A stretch of DNA of 64,000 nucleotides from Closterium sp. NIES-65 (lineage: Eukaryota > Streptophyta > Zygnematophyceae > Desmidiales > Closteriaceae). Location of the stretch: positions 117,923 through 181,922 of the forward strand of contig CANXME010002584.1 in the NCBI GenBank assembly GCA_948144175.1, given 5' to 3'. This document shows positions 11,701 through 23,489 of this stretch, piece by piece (position 1 is the first letter of the stretch; every line of letters starts with the position of its first letter). The notes under the pieces are model-generated. The model ran no database searches. It had not been told where the DNA came from and was given only the letters and a program-made list of their open reading frames with translations. The position numbers and the translations under genes are program-made.

Positions 11701-14700
11701 AGGCAAGCTCCTGGACCAGGCAAGCTCCTGGACCAGGCAAGCTCCTTGACCAGGCACGCTCGTGGACCATGCATGCTCTTGGACTAGGCAAGCTCCTGGA
11801 CTAGGATAGCTACTGGACCAGGCAAGCTCCGGGATCAGGCACGCTCCTAGACCATGCAAGCTCCTAGACCAGGCAAGCTCCTGGACCAGGCAAACTCGTG
11901 GACCAGGCACGCTCCTGGACTAGGCAAGCTCCTGGACCAGGCAAGCTCCTAGACCACGCAAGCTCTTGGACCACGCAAGCTCTTGGACCAGGCAAGCTCC
12001 TGGACCACGCAAGCTCCTGGACCACGCAAGCTGTTGGACTGGGCAGGTTTCTGGACCAAGCAAGCTCTTGGACAAGGCAAGCTCCTGGACCAGGCAAGCT
12101 CCTGGACCAGGCACGCTCGTGGACCTGGCATGCTCCTGGACCAGGCAAGCTCTTGGACTGGGCAGGTTTCTGGACCAAGCAAGCTCTTGGACAAGGCAAG
12201 CTCCTGGACCAGGCAAGCTTCTGGACCAGGCAAGCTCCTGGACCAGGCACGCTCGTGGACCATGCATGCTCTTGGACCAGGCAAGCTCTTGGACCAGGAA
12301 GGCTCGTGGACCAAGCAAGCTCCTGGACCAGGCAAGCTCCCGGACCAGGCAAGCTCCTTGACCAGGCAAGCTCCTCGACCAGGCAAGCTCCTAGACGAGG
12401 CACGCTCGTGGACCATGCACGCTCCTGGACCAGGCAAGCTCTTGGACCAGGCAGGCTCGTGGACCAGGCAAGCTCCTGGACCACGCAAGCTCCTCGACCA
12501 GGCAAGCTCCTGGACCAGGCAAGCTCCTGGACCAGGCTCGCTCATGGACCAGGCACACTCCTGGACCAAGCACGCTCTTGGACCAGGCAAGCTCGTGGAT
12601 CAGGCACGCTCCTGGACCAGGCAAGCTCGTAGACCAAGCAAGCTCCTGGTCCACGCAAGCTCCTGGACCACGGAAGCTCCTAGACCAGGCAAGCTCCTGG
12701 ACCACGCAAGCTCTTGGACCAGGCAAGCTCTTGGACGCGGCAAGCTCCTGGACCAGGCAAGCTCCTAGACCAGGCAAGGTCCTGGACCATGCAAGCTCCT
12801 GGACTACGCAAGCTCTTCGACCAGGCACGCTCCTGGACCAGACAAGCTCCTGGAGGAGGCAGCCTTCTGGACTAAGCAAGCTCTTGGACCAGTAAAGGTC
12901 CTAGACTAGGCAAGCTCCTGGACCAGGCAAGCTCAAAGACCAGGCACGCTCGTTGGCCATGCACGCTCTTGAACTACGCAAGCTCTTGGACCAGGCAGGC
13001 TCGTGGACCAGGCAAGCTCCTGGACCAGGCAAGCTCCTGGACCAGGCAAGCTCCCGGACCAAGCAAGCTCTTGGACCAGGAAGGCTCCTGGACCAGGCAA
13101 GCTCCTGGACCAGGCAAGCTAACGGACCAAGAAAGCTCTTGGACAAGGCAAGCTCCTGGACCAGGCACGCTCGTGGAACTGGCAAGCTCCTAGAGTAGGC
13201 AAGCTCCTGGACTAGGCAAGCTTCTGGACGAGGATAGCTCCTGGACCAGGCAAGCTCCTGGACTAGGCACGCTCCTGGATCATGCAAGCTCCTAGACCAG
13301 GCAAGCTCTTGGTCCAGGCAAGCTTCTGGACCAGGCAAACTCGTGGACCAGGCACGCTCCTGGACCAGGCAAGCTCTTGGACCAGGCAAGCTCCTGGACC
13401 AGGCAAGCTCGTGGACCAGGCAAGCTCCTAGACCACGCAAGCTCTTGGACCAGGAAAGCTCTTGGACCAGGCAAGCTCTTGGACCAGGCAAGCTCCTGGA
13501 CAAGGCAAGCTCCTGGACCACGCAAGCTCCTGGACCACGCAAGCTCTTGGACCAGGCAAGCTCGTGGACCAGGCAAGCTCCTGGACCACGCAAGCTCCTG
13601 GACCAGGCACGCTTGTGGACCATGCACGCTCTTGGACCAGGCAAGCTCTTGCACCAGGCAGGCTCGTGGACCAGGCAAGCTCCTGGACCAGGCAAGCTCT
13701 TGGACCAGGAAAGCTCCTCGACCAGGCAAGCTCCTGGACCAGACAAGCCAATGGATTAAGAAAGCTCCTAGAGAAGGCAAGCTCCTGGACCAGGCACGCT
13801 CGTGGAACAGGCAAGCTCCACGACCAGGCAAGCTCCTGGACTAGGATAGCTACTGGACCAGGCAAGCTCCGGGACCAGGCACGCTCCTAGACCATGCAAG
13901 CTCCTAGACCATGCAAGCTCCTGGACCAGGCAAACTCGTGGACCAGGCACGCTCCTGGACCAGGCATGCTCCTGGACCAGGCAAGCTCCTAGACCAGGCA
14001 AGCTCGTGGACCAGGCAAGCTCGTGGACCAGGCAAGCTCCGAGACCACGCAAGCTCTTGGACCAGGCAAGCTCTTGGACCAGGCAATCTCCTGGACCAGG
14101 CAAGCTCCTGGACCACGCAAGCTCCTGGACCACGCAAGCTCTTGGACTGGGCAGGTTTCTGGACCAAGCAAGCTCTTGGACAAGGCAAGCTCCTGGACCA
14201 GGCAAGCTCCTGGACCAGGCAAGCTCCTGGATCAGGCACGCTCGTGGACCAGGCATGCTCCTGGACCAGGCAAGCTCTTGGACTGGGCAGGTTTCTGGAC
14301 CAAGCAAGCTCTTGGACAAGGCAAGCTCCTGGACCAGGCAAGCTCCTGGACCGGGCAAGCTCCTGGACCAGGCACGCTCGTGGACCATGCATGCTCATGG
14401 ACCAGGCAAGCTCTTGGACCAGGCAGGCTCGTGGACCAAGCAAGCTCCTGGACTAGGCAAGCTCCCGGACCAGGCAAGCTCCTTGACCAGGCAAGCTCCT
14501 GGACCAGGCAAGCTCCTGGACCAGGCAAGCTCCTGGACTAGGATAGCTACTGGACCAGGCAAGCTCCGGGACCAGGCACGCTCCTAGACCATGCAAGCTC
14601 CTAGACCAGGCAAGCTCCTAGACCAGGCAAACTCGTGGACCAGGCACGCTCCTGGACCAGGCAAGCTCCTGGACCAGGCAAGCTCCTAGACCAGGCAAGC

Positions 14701-16000
14701 TCGTGGACCAGGCAAGCTCGTGGACCAGGCAAGCTCCTAGACCACGCAAGCTCTTGGACCAGGCAAGCTCTTGGACCAGGCAAGCTCCTGGACCAGGCAA
14801 GCTCCTGGACCACGCAAGCTCCTGGACCACGCAAGCTGTTGGACTGGGCAGGTTTCTGGACCAAGCAAGCTCTTGGACAAGGCAAGCTCCTGGACCAAGC
14901 AAGCTCCTGGACCAGGTAAGCTCCTAGACCAGGCACGCTCGTGGACTAGGCATGCTCCTGGACCAGGCAAGCTCTTGGACTGGGCAGGTTCTGGACCAAG
15001 CAAGCTCTTGGACAAGGAAAGCTCCTGGACCAGGCAAGCTCCTGGACCAGGCACGCTCGTGGACCATGCATGCTCTTGGACCAGGCAAGCTCTTGGACCA
15101 GGCAGGCTCGTGGACCAAGCAAGCTCCTAGACCAGGCAAGCTCCCGGACCAGACAAGCTCCTTGACCAGGCAAGCTCCTGGACCAGGCAAGCTCCTAGAC
15201 GAGGCACGCTCGTGGACCATGCACGCTCCTGGACCAGGCAAGCTCTTGGACCAGGCAGGCTCGTGGACCAAGCAAGCTCCTGGACCACGCAAGCTCCTGG
15301 ACCAGGCAAGCTCCTGGACCAGGCAAGCTCCTGGACCAGGCTCGCTCATGGACCAGGCACACTCCTGGACCAAGCACGCTCTTGGACCAGGCAAGCTCGT
15401 GGATCAGGCACGCTCCTGGACCAAGCAAGCTCCTAGACCAAGCAAGCTCCTGGTCCACGCAAGCTCCTGGACCACGGAAGCTCCTAGACCAGGCAAGCTC
15501 CTGGACCTCGCAAGCTCTTGGACCAGGCAAGCTCTTGGACGAGGCAAGCTCCTAGACCAGGCAAGCTCCTAGACCAGGCAAGGTCCTGGACCATGCAAGC
15601 TCCTGGACTACGTAAGCTCTTCGACCAGGCACGCTCCTGGACCAGACAAGCTCCTGGAGGAGGCACGCTTCTGGACTAAGCAAGCTCTTGGACCAGTCAA
15701 GGTCCTAGACCAGGCAAGCTCCTGGACCAGGCAAGCTCAAAGACCAGGCACGCTCGTTGGCCATGCACGCTCTTGAACCACGCAAGCTCTTGGACCAGGC
15801 AGGCTCGTGGACCCGGCAAGCTCCTGGACCAGGCAAGCTCCTGGACCAGGCAAGCTCCCGGACCAGGCAAGCTCTTGGACCAGTAAAGCTCCTGGACCAG
15901 GCAAGCTTCTGGACCAGGCAAGCAAACGGACCAATAAAGCTCCTGGACAAGGCAAGCTCCTGGACCAGGCACGCTCGTGGAACAGGCAAGCTCCTAGACT
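8750..16000 (-). repeat. Higher-order repeat domain of the 17-bp satellite
   Basis: Diagnostic variants recur with the same neighbours. TTGGCCATGCACGCTC lies at 10471, 12953 and 15757, offsets of 2,482 (146 units of 17 bp) and 2,804 bp. A unit pair with GGACTGGGCAGGTT followed by CTGGACCAAGCAAGCTCTTGG recurs near 8758, 8878, 9489, 11662, 12038, 12156, 14148, 14280 and 14842. GCAAACTCGTGGACC lies at 13335, 13930 and 14627, spacings of 595 and 697 bp, which are 35 and 41 units. This is typical of unequal exchange acting on blocks of tens to hundreds of units. Confidence 0.8.
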
Positions 16001-16989
16001 AGGCAAGCTCCTGGACCAGGCAAGCTCCTGGACGAGGATAGCTCCTGGACCAAGCAAGCTCCTGGACTAGGCACGCTCCTGGATCATGCAAGCTCCTAGA
16101 CCAGGCAAGCTCTTGGTCCAGGCAAGCTTCTGGACAAGGCAAACTCGTGGACCAGGCACGCTCCTGGACCAGGCAAGCTCTTGGACCAGACAAGCTCCTG
16201 GACCAGGCAAGCTTGTGGACCAGGCAAGCTCCTAGACCACACAAGCTCTTGGACCAGGCAAGCTTTGGACCACGCAAGCTCCTGGACCAGGCAAGCTCCT
16301 GGACCACGCAAGCTCCTGGACCACGCAAGCTCTTGGACCAGGCATGCTCCTGGACCAGGCAAGCTCTTGGACCGGGCAGGCTTCTGCACCAAGCAAGCTT
16401 TTGGACCAGGCAAGCTCGTGGACCAGGCTAGCTCCTGGACCACGCAAGCTCCTGGACCAGGCACGCTCGTGGACCATGCACGCTCTTGGACCAGGAAAGC
16501 TCTTGGACCAAGCACGCTCCCGGAACAAGCAAGCTCCTGGATCAAGCAAGCTCCTGGACCAGGCAAGCTCCTGGACCAGGATAGCTCCTGGACCAGGCAA
16601 GCTCCTGGACCAGGCATGCTCCTAGACCATACAAGCTCCTAGACCAGGCAAGCTCCTGGACTAGGCAAGCTTCTGGACCAGGCAAACTCGTGGACCAGGC
16701 ACGCTCCTGGACCAGGCAAGCTCCTAGACAAGGCAAGCTCTTGGACCAGGAAAGCTCCTGGACCAGGCAAGCTCCTGGACCAGGCAAGCTAACGGACCAA
16801 GAAATCTCCCGGACAAGGCAAGCTCCTGGACCAGGCACGCTCGTGGAACAGGCAAGCTCCTAGACCAGGCAAGCTCCTGGACCAGGCAAGCTCCCGGACT
16901 AGGATAGCTCCTGGACCAGACAAGCTCCTGGACTAGGCACGCTCCTAGACCATGCAAGCTCCTACACTAGGCAAGCTCTTGGACCACGC

Positions 16990-19450
16990 AAGCTTCTGGA
17001 CCAGGCAAACTCGTGGACCAGGCACGCTCCTGGACAAGGCAAGCTCCTGGACAAGGCAAGCTCCTAGACCAGGCAAGTTCGTGGACCAGGCAAGCTCCTA
17101 CACCACGCAAGCTCTTGGACCAGGCAAGCTCTTGGACCAGGCAAGCTCTTGGACCATGCAAGCTCCTGGACCAGGCAAGCTCCTGGACCACGCAAGCTCC
17201 TGGACCACGCAAGCTCTTGGACCAGGCACGCTCCTGGACCAGGCAAGCTCTTGGACCGGGCAGGCTTCTGGACCAAGCAAGCTTCTGGACCAGGCAAGCT
17301 CCTGGACCAGGCAAGCTCCTGGACCACGCAAGCTCCTGGACCAGGCACGCTCGTGGACCATGCACGCTCTTGGACCAAGCAAGCTCTTGGACCAGGCAGG
17401 CTCGTGGACCAGGCAAGCTCCTGGACCAGGCATGCTCCTGGACCATGAAAGCTCCTGGACCAGGCAAGCTCCTGGACCTGGCTCGCTCATGGACCAGGCA
17501 CACTCCTGGTCCAGGCACGCTCTTGGACCAGGCAAGCTCGTGGATCAGGCACGCTCCTGGACCAGGCAAGCTCCTAGGCCAAGCAAGCCCCTGGACCAGG
17601 CAAGCTCTTGGACCAGGAAAGCTCTTGGACCAGGCAAGCTCCTGGACGAGGAAAGCTAACGGACCAAGAAAGCTCCTGGACAAGGCACGCTCGTGGACCA
17701 GGCAAGCTCCTGGACCAAGCAAGCTCCTGGACCAGGATAGCTCCTGGACCAGGCAAGCTCTTGGACCTGGCGAGCTCCTGGACCATGCAAGCTCCTAGAC
17801 CAGGCAAGCTCCTGGACCAGGCAAGCTTCTGAACCAGGCAAACTCGTGGACCAGGCACGCTCCTGGACTAGGCAAGCTCCTGGACCAGGCAAGCTCCTAG
17901 ACCACACAAGCTCCTGGACCAGGGAAGCTCCTAGACCACGCAAGCTCTTGGACCAGGCAAGCTCTTGGACCAGGCAAGCTCCTGGACCAGGCAAGCGCCT
18001 GGACCAGGCAAGCTCCTGGACCACGCAAGCTCCTGGACCACGCAAGCTCTTGGACCATGCACGCTCCTTGACCAGGCAAGCTCTTGGACCAGGCAGGCTT
18101 CTAGACCAAGCAAGCTATTGGACCACGCAAGCTCCTGGACCAGGCAAGCTCCTGGACCAGGCAAGCTCTTGGACCAGGAAAGCTCCTGGACCAGGCAAGC
18201 TCCTAGATCAGGCAAGCTAACAGACCAAGAAAGCTTCTAGACAAAGCAAGCTCCTGGACCAGGAACGCTCGTGGAACAGGCAAGCTCCTGAACCAGGCAA
18301 GCTCCTGGACCAGGATAGCTCCAAGACCAAGCAAGCTCCTGGACCAGGCACGCTCCTGGACCATGCAAGCTCCTAGACCAGGCAAGCTCTTGGACGAGGA
18401 AAGCTTCTGGACCAGGCAAACTCGTGGACCAGGCACGCTCCTGGACCAGGCAAGCTCCTGGACTAGGCAAGCTCCTAGACCAGGCAAGCTCGTGGACCAG
18501 GCAAGCTCCTGGACCACGCAAGCTCTTGGACCAGGCAAGCTCTTGGACCAGGCAAGCTCCTGGACCAGGCAAGCTCCTGGACCAGGCAAGCTCCTCGACC
18601 ACGCAAGCTCTTGGATCACGCAAGCTCTTGGACCAGGCACGCTCCTGGACCAGGCAAGCTCTTGGACCAGGCAGGCTTCTGGACCAAGCAAGCTATTAGA
18701 CCATGCAAGCTCTTGGACCAGGCAAACTCCTGGACCAGGCACGCTCGTAGACCATGCACGCTCCTGGACGAGGCAAGCTCTTGGACCAGGCAGGCTCGTG
18801 GACCAGGCAAGCTCCCTGACCAGGCAAGCTCCTGGACCAGGTAAGCTCCTTGACCAGGCAAGCTCCTAGACCAGGCACTCTCGTGGACCATGCACGCTCT
18901 TGGACTAGGCAATCTCTTGGACCAGGCACGCTCCTGGAACAGGCAAGCTCCTGGACCAGGCAAGCTCCTGGACCAGGCAAGCTCCTGGACCAGGAAAGCT
19001 CCTGGACCAGGCAAGCTCTTGGACTAGGCACGCTCATGGACCATGCAAGCTCTTAGACAAGGCAAGCTCCTGGACCAGGCAAGCTTCTGGACCAGGCAAG
19101 TTCGTGGACCAGGCACGAACCTGGACCAGGCAAGCTCGTGGACCAGGCAAGCTCCTGGACCAGGCAAGCCCCTGAACCAGGCAAGCTCCTAGACCAGGCA
19201 AGTTCCTAGACCAGGCAAGTTTATGGACCAGGCACGCTCGTGGACCATGCACGCTCTTGGACCAGGCAAGCTCTTGGACCAGGCACGCTCCTCGAACAGG
19301 CAAGCTCCTGGACCATTCAAGCTCCTGGACTAGGACAGCTCCTGGACCAGGCAAGCTCCTGGACCAGGCACGCTCCTGGACCATGCAAGCTCCTAGACCA
19401 GGCAAGCTTCTGGACCAGGCAAACTCGTGGACCACGCACGCTCCAGGACC
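16990..19450 (-). repeat. Second higher-order repeat domain
   Basis: The marker GCAAACTCGTGGACC recurs at 17005, 17838 and 18416, spacings of 833 and 578 bp, exactly 49 and 34 units of 17 bp. Each time it is preceded by units with AGCTTCTG and followed by the same series of variants. The exact multiples of 17 show that block changes occur in whole units. Confidence 0.7.
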
Positions 19451-20047
19451 AGGCAAGCTCCTGGACCAGGCAAGCTCCTAGACCAGGCAAGCTCCTGGAC
19501 CAGGCAAGCTTGTGGACCACGCAAGCTCTTGGACTAGGCAAGCTCCTAGACCAGGCAAGCTCCTGGACCAGGCAAGCTCCTAGACCAGGCAAGCTCCTGG
19601 AGCAGGCAAGCTTGTGGACCACGCAAGCTCTTGGACTAGGCAAGCTCCTAGACCAGGCAAGCTCCTGGACCAGGCAAGCTCCTAGACGAGGCAAGCTCCT
19701 GGACCAGACAAGCTCCTGGACCACGCAAGCTCTTGGACCAGGCAAGCTCTTGGACCAGGCAAGCTCCTGGACCAGGCAAGCTCTTGGACCAGGCAAGCTC
19801 ACGGACCAAGAAAGCTCCTGGACAAGGCAAGCTCCTGGACCAGGCACGCTCGTGGAACAGGCAAGCTCCTGGACTAGGCAAGCTCCTGGACTAGGCAAGC
19901 TCCTGGACCAAGGAAGCTCCTGGACCAGGAAAGCTCCTGGACCAGGCAAGCTCTTGGACTAGGCACGCTCCTGGACCATGCAAGCTCTTAGACTAGGCAA
20001 GCTCCTGGACCAGGCAAGCTTCTGGACCAGGCAAGCTCGTGGACCAG

Positions 20048-21057
20048 TGCGGAGATAACTACTACAACGGGAGCTTAGAGTACTGGCTAGGCACGTGTGC
20101 TCGTGTGATCTCTGCGTTCGTTGGTCCTTAGACGTTTTCCTAGTGCTCACACTACTTGCTAATTCACGGGGCAATTTGGCAAGAGTTTCACTAAGAAAAG
20201 ATGACAACAATGGAACAATGAAGTTGGCAAGGCAAGACTACATCAGAGCTAGCATTCAGGTTGGTCAACTGCCAGCACAGCATGGTCGACCGCGTTCCAA
20301 CACGACTTGGTTGACCACGCTCCAGCAGTGCAAAGTCGACAGCTTGCCAACGCTGCAGGTCGACGGTGTGCCAGCAGTGCACCCGCTTTGCAGATGCGTG
20401 CAGATGATTGGTGTGCCGAGCCTCATCACCTGCACAGCACACACACCACGTCAGCCTCGAGCTGACGGCTGACTCTGATCCACCACGTCGACCTCGGGAT
20501 ACCACCACCGAGGTCGGTCTCGCCAACTTCGCCTGGGCGACCGTCGCACTCCTCCGCAGTACTTCGTCACCCAGGTAACCTGGTCGACCGGGCAACCTCA
20601 TCGACCAGCAACTCCCGTACGTGTCCGTCGACCTCCCAAGTCGACGACCACCTCGTTGTCGACCTCACCGGGTCGACCATGCCCCTCGGTCGACGACCGC
20701 GTCACTCGATGCCCGACTGCTCGACGTCCTGAGTCTAGGTCGACGTCGGCCCCTCCTTCGTCGACCACCGGGTCCAGTCGACCACCCGCAGGTCGACCAG
20801 CACATCAGCCGACCACCGAAGTCGGCTTCTCAAGTCGACGTCACCAAGTTGACGTCCTCCGCAGGTCGACGCCTAAGTCGACCTCCCCGAAGTTGGCGCC
20901 ACCCTGAAGTCGGCGCCCGTGCAGTGGTCACCGTGCAGGTCGACCTCCTCGTCGACCTGCTCGCCCACTGCTGCAGGTCGGCTGCTCCCCTAACATCCGA
21001 CCACGAAGTTGGCTCCGCCCAAGCGTGGACGGGGCCAACACACAACTCCCGTTGACA
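20048..21057 (-). mobile_element. Copia LTR, left diverged copy (LTR-L)
   Basis: A 1,010-bp long terminal repeat. On the + strand it runs from TGCGGAGATAACTACTAC to CCCGTTGACA. In element orientation it therefore starts TGTCAACGGG and ends CTCCGCA, the TG...CA ends expected of copia LTRs. It aligns with LTR-M and LTR-R over its length but has many substitutions and lacks most of their internal 30-bp repeat, so it is older or from another subfamily. A CACGTG motif lies at 20092-20097. Its left edge abuts the 17-bp satellite directly. Confidence 0.8.
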
Positions 21058-21067
21058 CTCCCCTGCC
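21058..21067 (-). other. Polypurine tract of the left copy
   Basis: On the minus strand the sequence is GGCAGGGGAG, immediately upstream of the LTR start TGTCAAC. This is where plus-strand DNA synthesis is primed in LTR elements. The same ten bases adjoin the other two LTRs. Confidence 0.65.
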
Positions 21068-21188
21068 GCGTTCACGCTTGATTCCCCTCAAGTCCACTCG
21101 GCAGTACTCCTCGGAGAATAGCTCGTCGACGTGCACCCAACACACAGCACGTCGTCTACCGCACCAGCCATGCAAGAGGGCATGGCAC

Positions 21189-22214
21189 CTACTGCTGCAC
21201 GTCGTTATCGCCGTCGCCCACGTCGGCCAAGCGCACCTGGCCGATTGCGACGGAGCACCGGTTGAAGGCCGGATAGTGCAGCGCCTTCGTCAGGAAGTCG
21301 GCCGGCTGCTCAGTGGTCGGGATGTACCTCAGCGAGAACTTCCCGCGTTTCACCATGTGTTGCAGCCAAGCCTGTCGCCACTGCATGTGCTTGAGGTTGC
21401 CCGTCAACCCCATGCCCTCGGCGACTGTGATAGCCGACTTGTTATCCACCCGAAGGACGGTCGGCTTCCCGGCATCCAGCTGCCGGAACTCTGCAAGGAG
21501 GAAGCGAAGTCGGCGTCCTTCCTTGCCGGCTTCGGTGGCTGCCACGTACTCCGACTCAGTCGACGACAACGTCGCGCACTTGATGTGTTGGCTCGACCAG
21601 GAGACTGCAGCCCCTCCATAGACGAACACGTAGCCTCTCGTGCTCGTCCTGTTCTGCTTGTCACCGGCGTCGTCGGCGTCCATGTAGCCGACCAGCTCCA
21701 GCGACTCAGTTCCACCGCTGAACTCCAGGGCGGTGTCACGCGTATTGGCGAGGGAAGCGAGGCAGCGGTCGATCTCGTGCCAGTGCTGGTCGCTCCTCAC
21801 CGTGAGGCCGCTCCCCAGCTTGCTGCAGGCGAAGGCGATGTCCGGCCTCGTCGTCGTCGCCGCGAACTGCAGCGAGCCGACCTTCTGCCGGTACTCCTCC
21901 TCCTGCCGCGCCTGTGCTTCCTCGTCATCGAACGTGAGCTCGGCGTAGGCGTCGACCGAGACCGGCGTCTTCGGGGTGCGCCCGGTCTGCTCCTCGTCGA
22001 TGAAACGCCTACGCAGCTTGTCGGCGTAGCCCTGCTGGTGCAGCCACAGCTTCCCCGCCGACGTGTCGCGGACGATCTCCAGCCCAAGGTACTTGTGCAC
22101 CGGCGAGATCTCACGCAGTTCGAAGGCGGCTTCCAGCAGCTCCTTCAGCTCCTTCAACATGGCGGCGCTACTGCTGGCGGCGAGTAGGTCGTCGACGTAG
22201 ACCAGCACCCAGCA
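21189..22214 (-). pseudogene. Truncated copia pol, RT/RNase H C-terminal part (left copy)
   Basis: A 342-codon remnant matching residues from about 1379 to the end of the complete polyprotein described at 23490-28646. It begins at CWVLVYVDD, so it keeps the YVDD metal-binding motif of reverse transcriptase but has lost the fingers and upstream palm. RNase H is complete, with the DADD, SSTESE and VDNKS motifs visible. It ends with the same DGDNDVQ tail plus one extra Gln. The frame is open and differs from the complete copy at roughly two dozen residues by eye. Its 5' side is cut exactly at the first base of LTR-M. The open frame extends upstream only because LTR sequence happens to be in frame. 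It cannot encode a working polymerase alone. Confidence 0.85.
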
Positions 22215-23358
22215 TGCGGAGATAACTGCAGCAACGGGAGCTAGGCTACGGGCTAGGCACGTGTGCTCGTGTGATCTCTGCGTTCTCTGTTCCTTAGTCG
22301 TTTTCCTTGTGTACACACTACTTGCTAGTTCACAGGGAAAATTGGCAAGAGTTTCACTAGGAAAAGTTCAGAACAATTGGTACAATGAAGTTGCCATAGC
22401 AAGACTACATCAGAGCAAGCATTCAGGTCGGCCAACTGCCAGCGCAGCTTGGTCGACCGCGTTCCAGCACGACTTGGTCGACCGCACTCCAGTAAGGCAA
22501 GGTCGACGGCGTGCCAACGTCGCAGGTTGACGGCGTGCCAGCGTTGCTCACGCAGGACAGCAGTGCACCCGCCTCGCAGGTGTGCGTAGCTGATTGGCGT
22601 GCAGAGTCCCGTCACCTGCACAGCGCACACTCCACGTCAACCTCGAGCTGACGACTGCCTCTGGTCCGCCACGACGACCTCGGGATACCACCACCGAGGT
22701 CGTGCTCGTCACCTTTGCCTGGGCGACCGTCGCACTTCTCCGCAGCACTTCGTCACCCAGGTAACCTGGTCGACCGGGCAACCACGTCGACCAGCAGCTC
22801 TTGCACGTGCCCGTCGACCTCCCAAGTCGACGACCACCCCAAGTCGACCTCCTCAGGTCGACCACTACTCCCTGGTCGACCAGCTCCAAGTCGACGTCAC
22901 TCCTGGTCGACCAGAAGGTCCGGTCGACTTCCCAGGTCGACCAGGATGGTCTGGTCGACGTCCCAGGTCGACCAGAAGGTCTGGTCGACGTCCCAGGTCG
23001 ACCAGAAGGGCTGATCGACGTCCCAGGTCGACCAGGATGGTCTGGTCGACGTCCCAGGTCGACCAGAAGGTCTGATCGACGTCCCAGGTCGACCAGGATG
23101 GTCTGGTCGACGTCCCAGGTCGACCAGAAGGTCTGATCGACGTCCCAGGTCGACCAGAAGGGCTGGTCGACTTCCCAGGTCGACCAGACGAAGTTGGCGC
23201 CCTCCTGAAGTCGGCGCCCATGCAGTGGCTCCCCGTGCAGGTCGACTAACCTCGTCGACCAACTCGCCCACTGCTGCAGGTCGGCTGCACCCTACACCCG
23301 ACCATGAAGTCGGCTCCGCCCAGGCGTGGACGGGGCCAACATACAACTCCCGTTGACA
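22215..23358 (-). mobile_element. 3' LTR of the complete copia element (LTR-M)
   Basis: 1,144 bp, TGCGGAGATAACTGCAG at the left edge and CCCGTTGACA at the right edge on the + strand, giving TG...CA ends in element orientation. It is followed at once by the complement of the polypurine tract. It carries a CACGTG motif at 22258-22263 and an internal 30-31 bp minisatellite. I did not find a convincing TATA box or polyadenylation signal by eye. Short open frames inside it (about 100-160 residues on both strands) look like repeat by-products. Confidence 0.88.
22905..23190. repeat. 30-31 bp minisatellite inside LTR-M
   Basis: About nine tandem units starting GGTCGACCAG, alternating AAGGTCTGGTCGACGTCCCA (30 bp) with a GATGGTCTGG form (31 bp). 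Every unit has one palindromic GGTCGACC and one further GTCGAC or ATCGAC. The run is essentially missing from LTR-L, so it expanded after the two lineages split. A matching run sits in LTR-R. Confidence 0.85.
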
Positions 23359-23368
23359 CTCCCCTGCC
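23359..23368 (-). other. Polypurine tract of the complete element
   Basis: Minus-strand GGCAGGGGAG directly upstream of the 3' LTR start (TGTCAACGGG). The position and base composition fit the plus-strand primer. It lies about 120 bp downstream of the gag-pol stop codon. Confidence 0.7.
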
Positions 23369-23489
23369 GCGTTCACGCTTGGGCACCCAGCCCACACGGC
23401 AGTACAGTTCGGAGACTAGCTCGTCGACGTGCACCCAACACATAGCACGTCGTCCACCGCACCAGCCATGCAAAAGGGCATGGCACCTA

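Larger units (their letters stand above)
1399..20047 (-). repeat. 17-bp minisatellite array, inverted orientation
   Basis: About 18.6 kb of the same 17-bp unit read as GGACCAGGCAAGCTCCT. Variation falls mainly at three places: gcAagctc or gcCcgctc-type (gcacgctc), ctcCtgg, ctcTtgg or ctcGtgg, and ccaGg, ccaCg, ccaAg or ccaTg. Particular variants travel together over many units, giving higher-order repeats. A marker unit with TAACGGACCAAGAAAGC, or a close derivative, recurs near 4113, 6220, 10620, 11469, 13120, 16792, 17657 and 18219. Open frames up to 373 residues occur in all frames with a 17-residue periodicity (…QAPGPGKLLDQASSWTR…). I see no promoter, RNA gene or non-repeat sequence inside. 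Confidence 0.97.

Noticed and set aside
1..20047. CRISPR-like array (short regular repeats)
   Set aside because: There are no unique spacers; the whole 17-bp period is repeat, and the copia element shows a eukaryotic context.
22215..22316. N-terminal extension of the left pol remnant starting MYTRKTTKEQ
   Set aside because: These codons lie in LTR-M and are merely in frame with the remnant; the same LTR frame appears beside LTR-R without pol.
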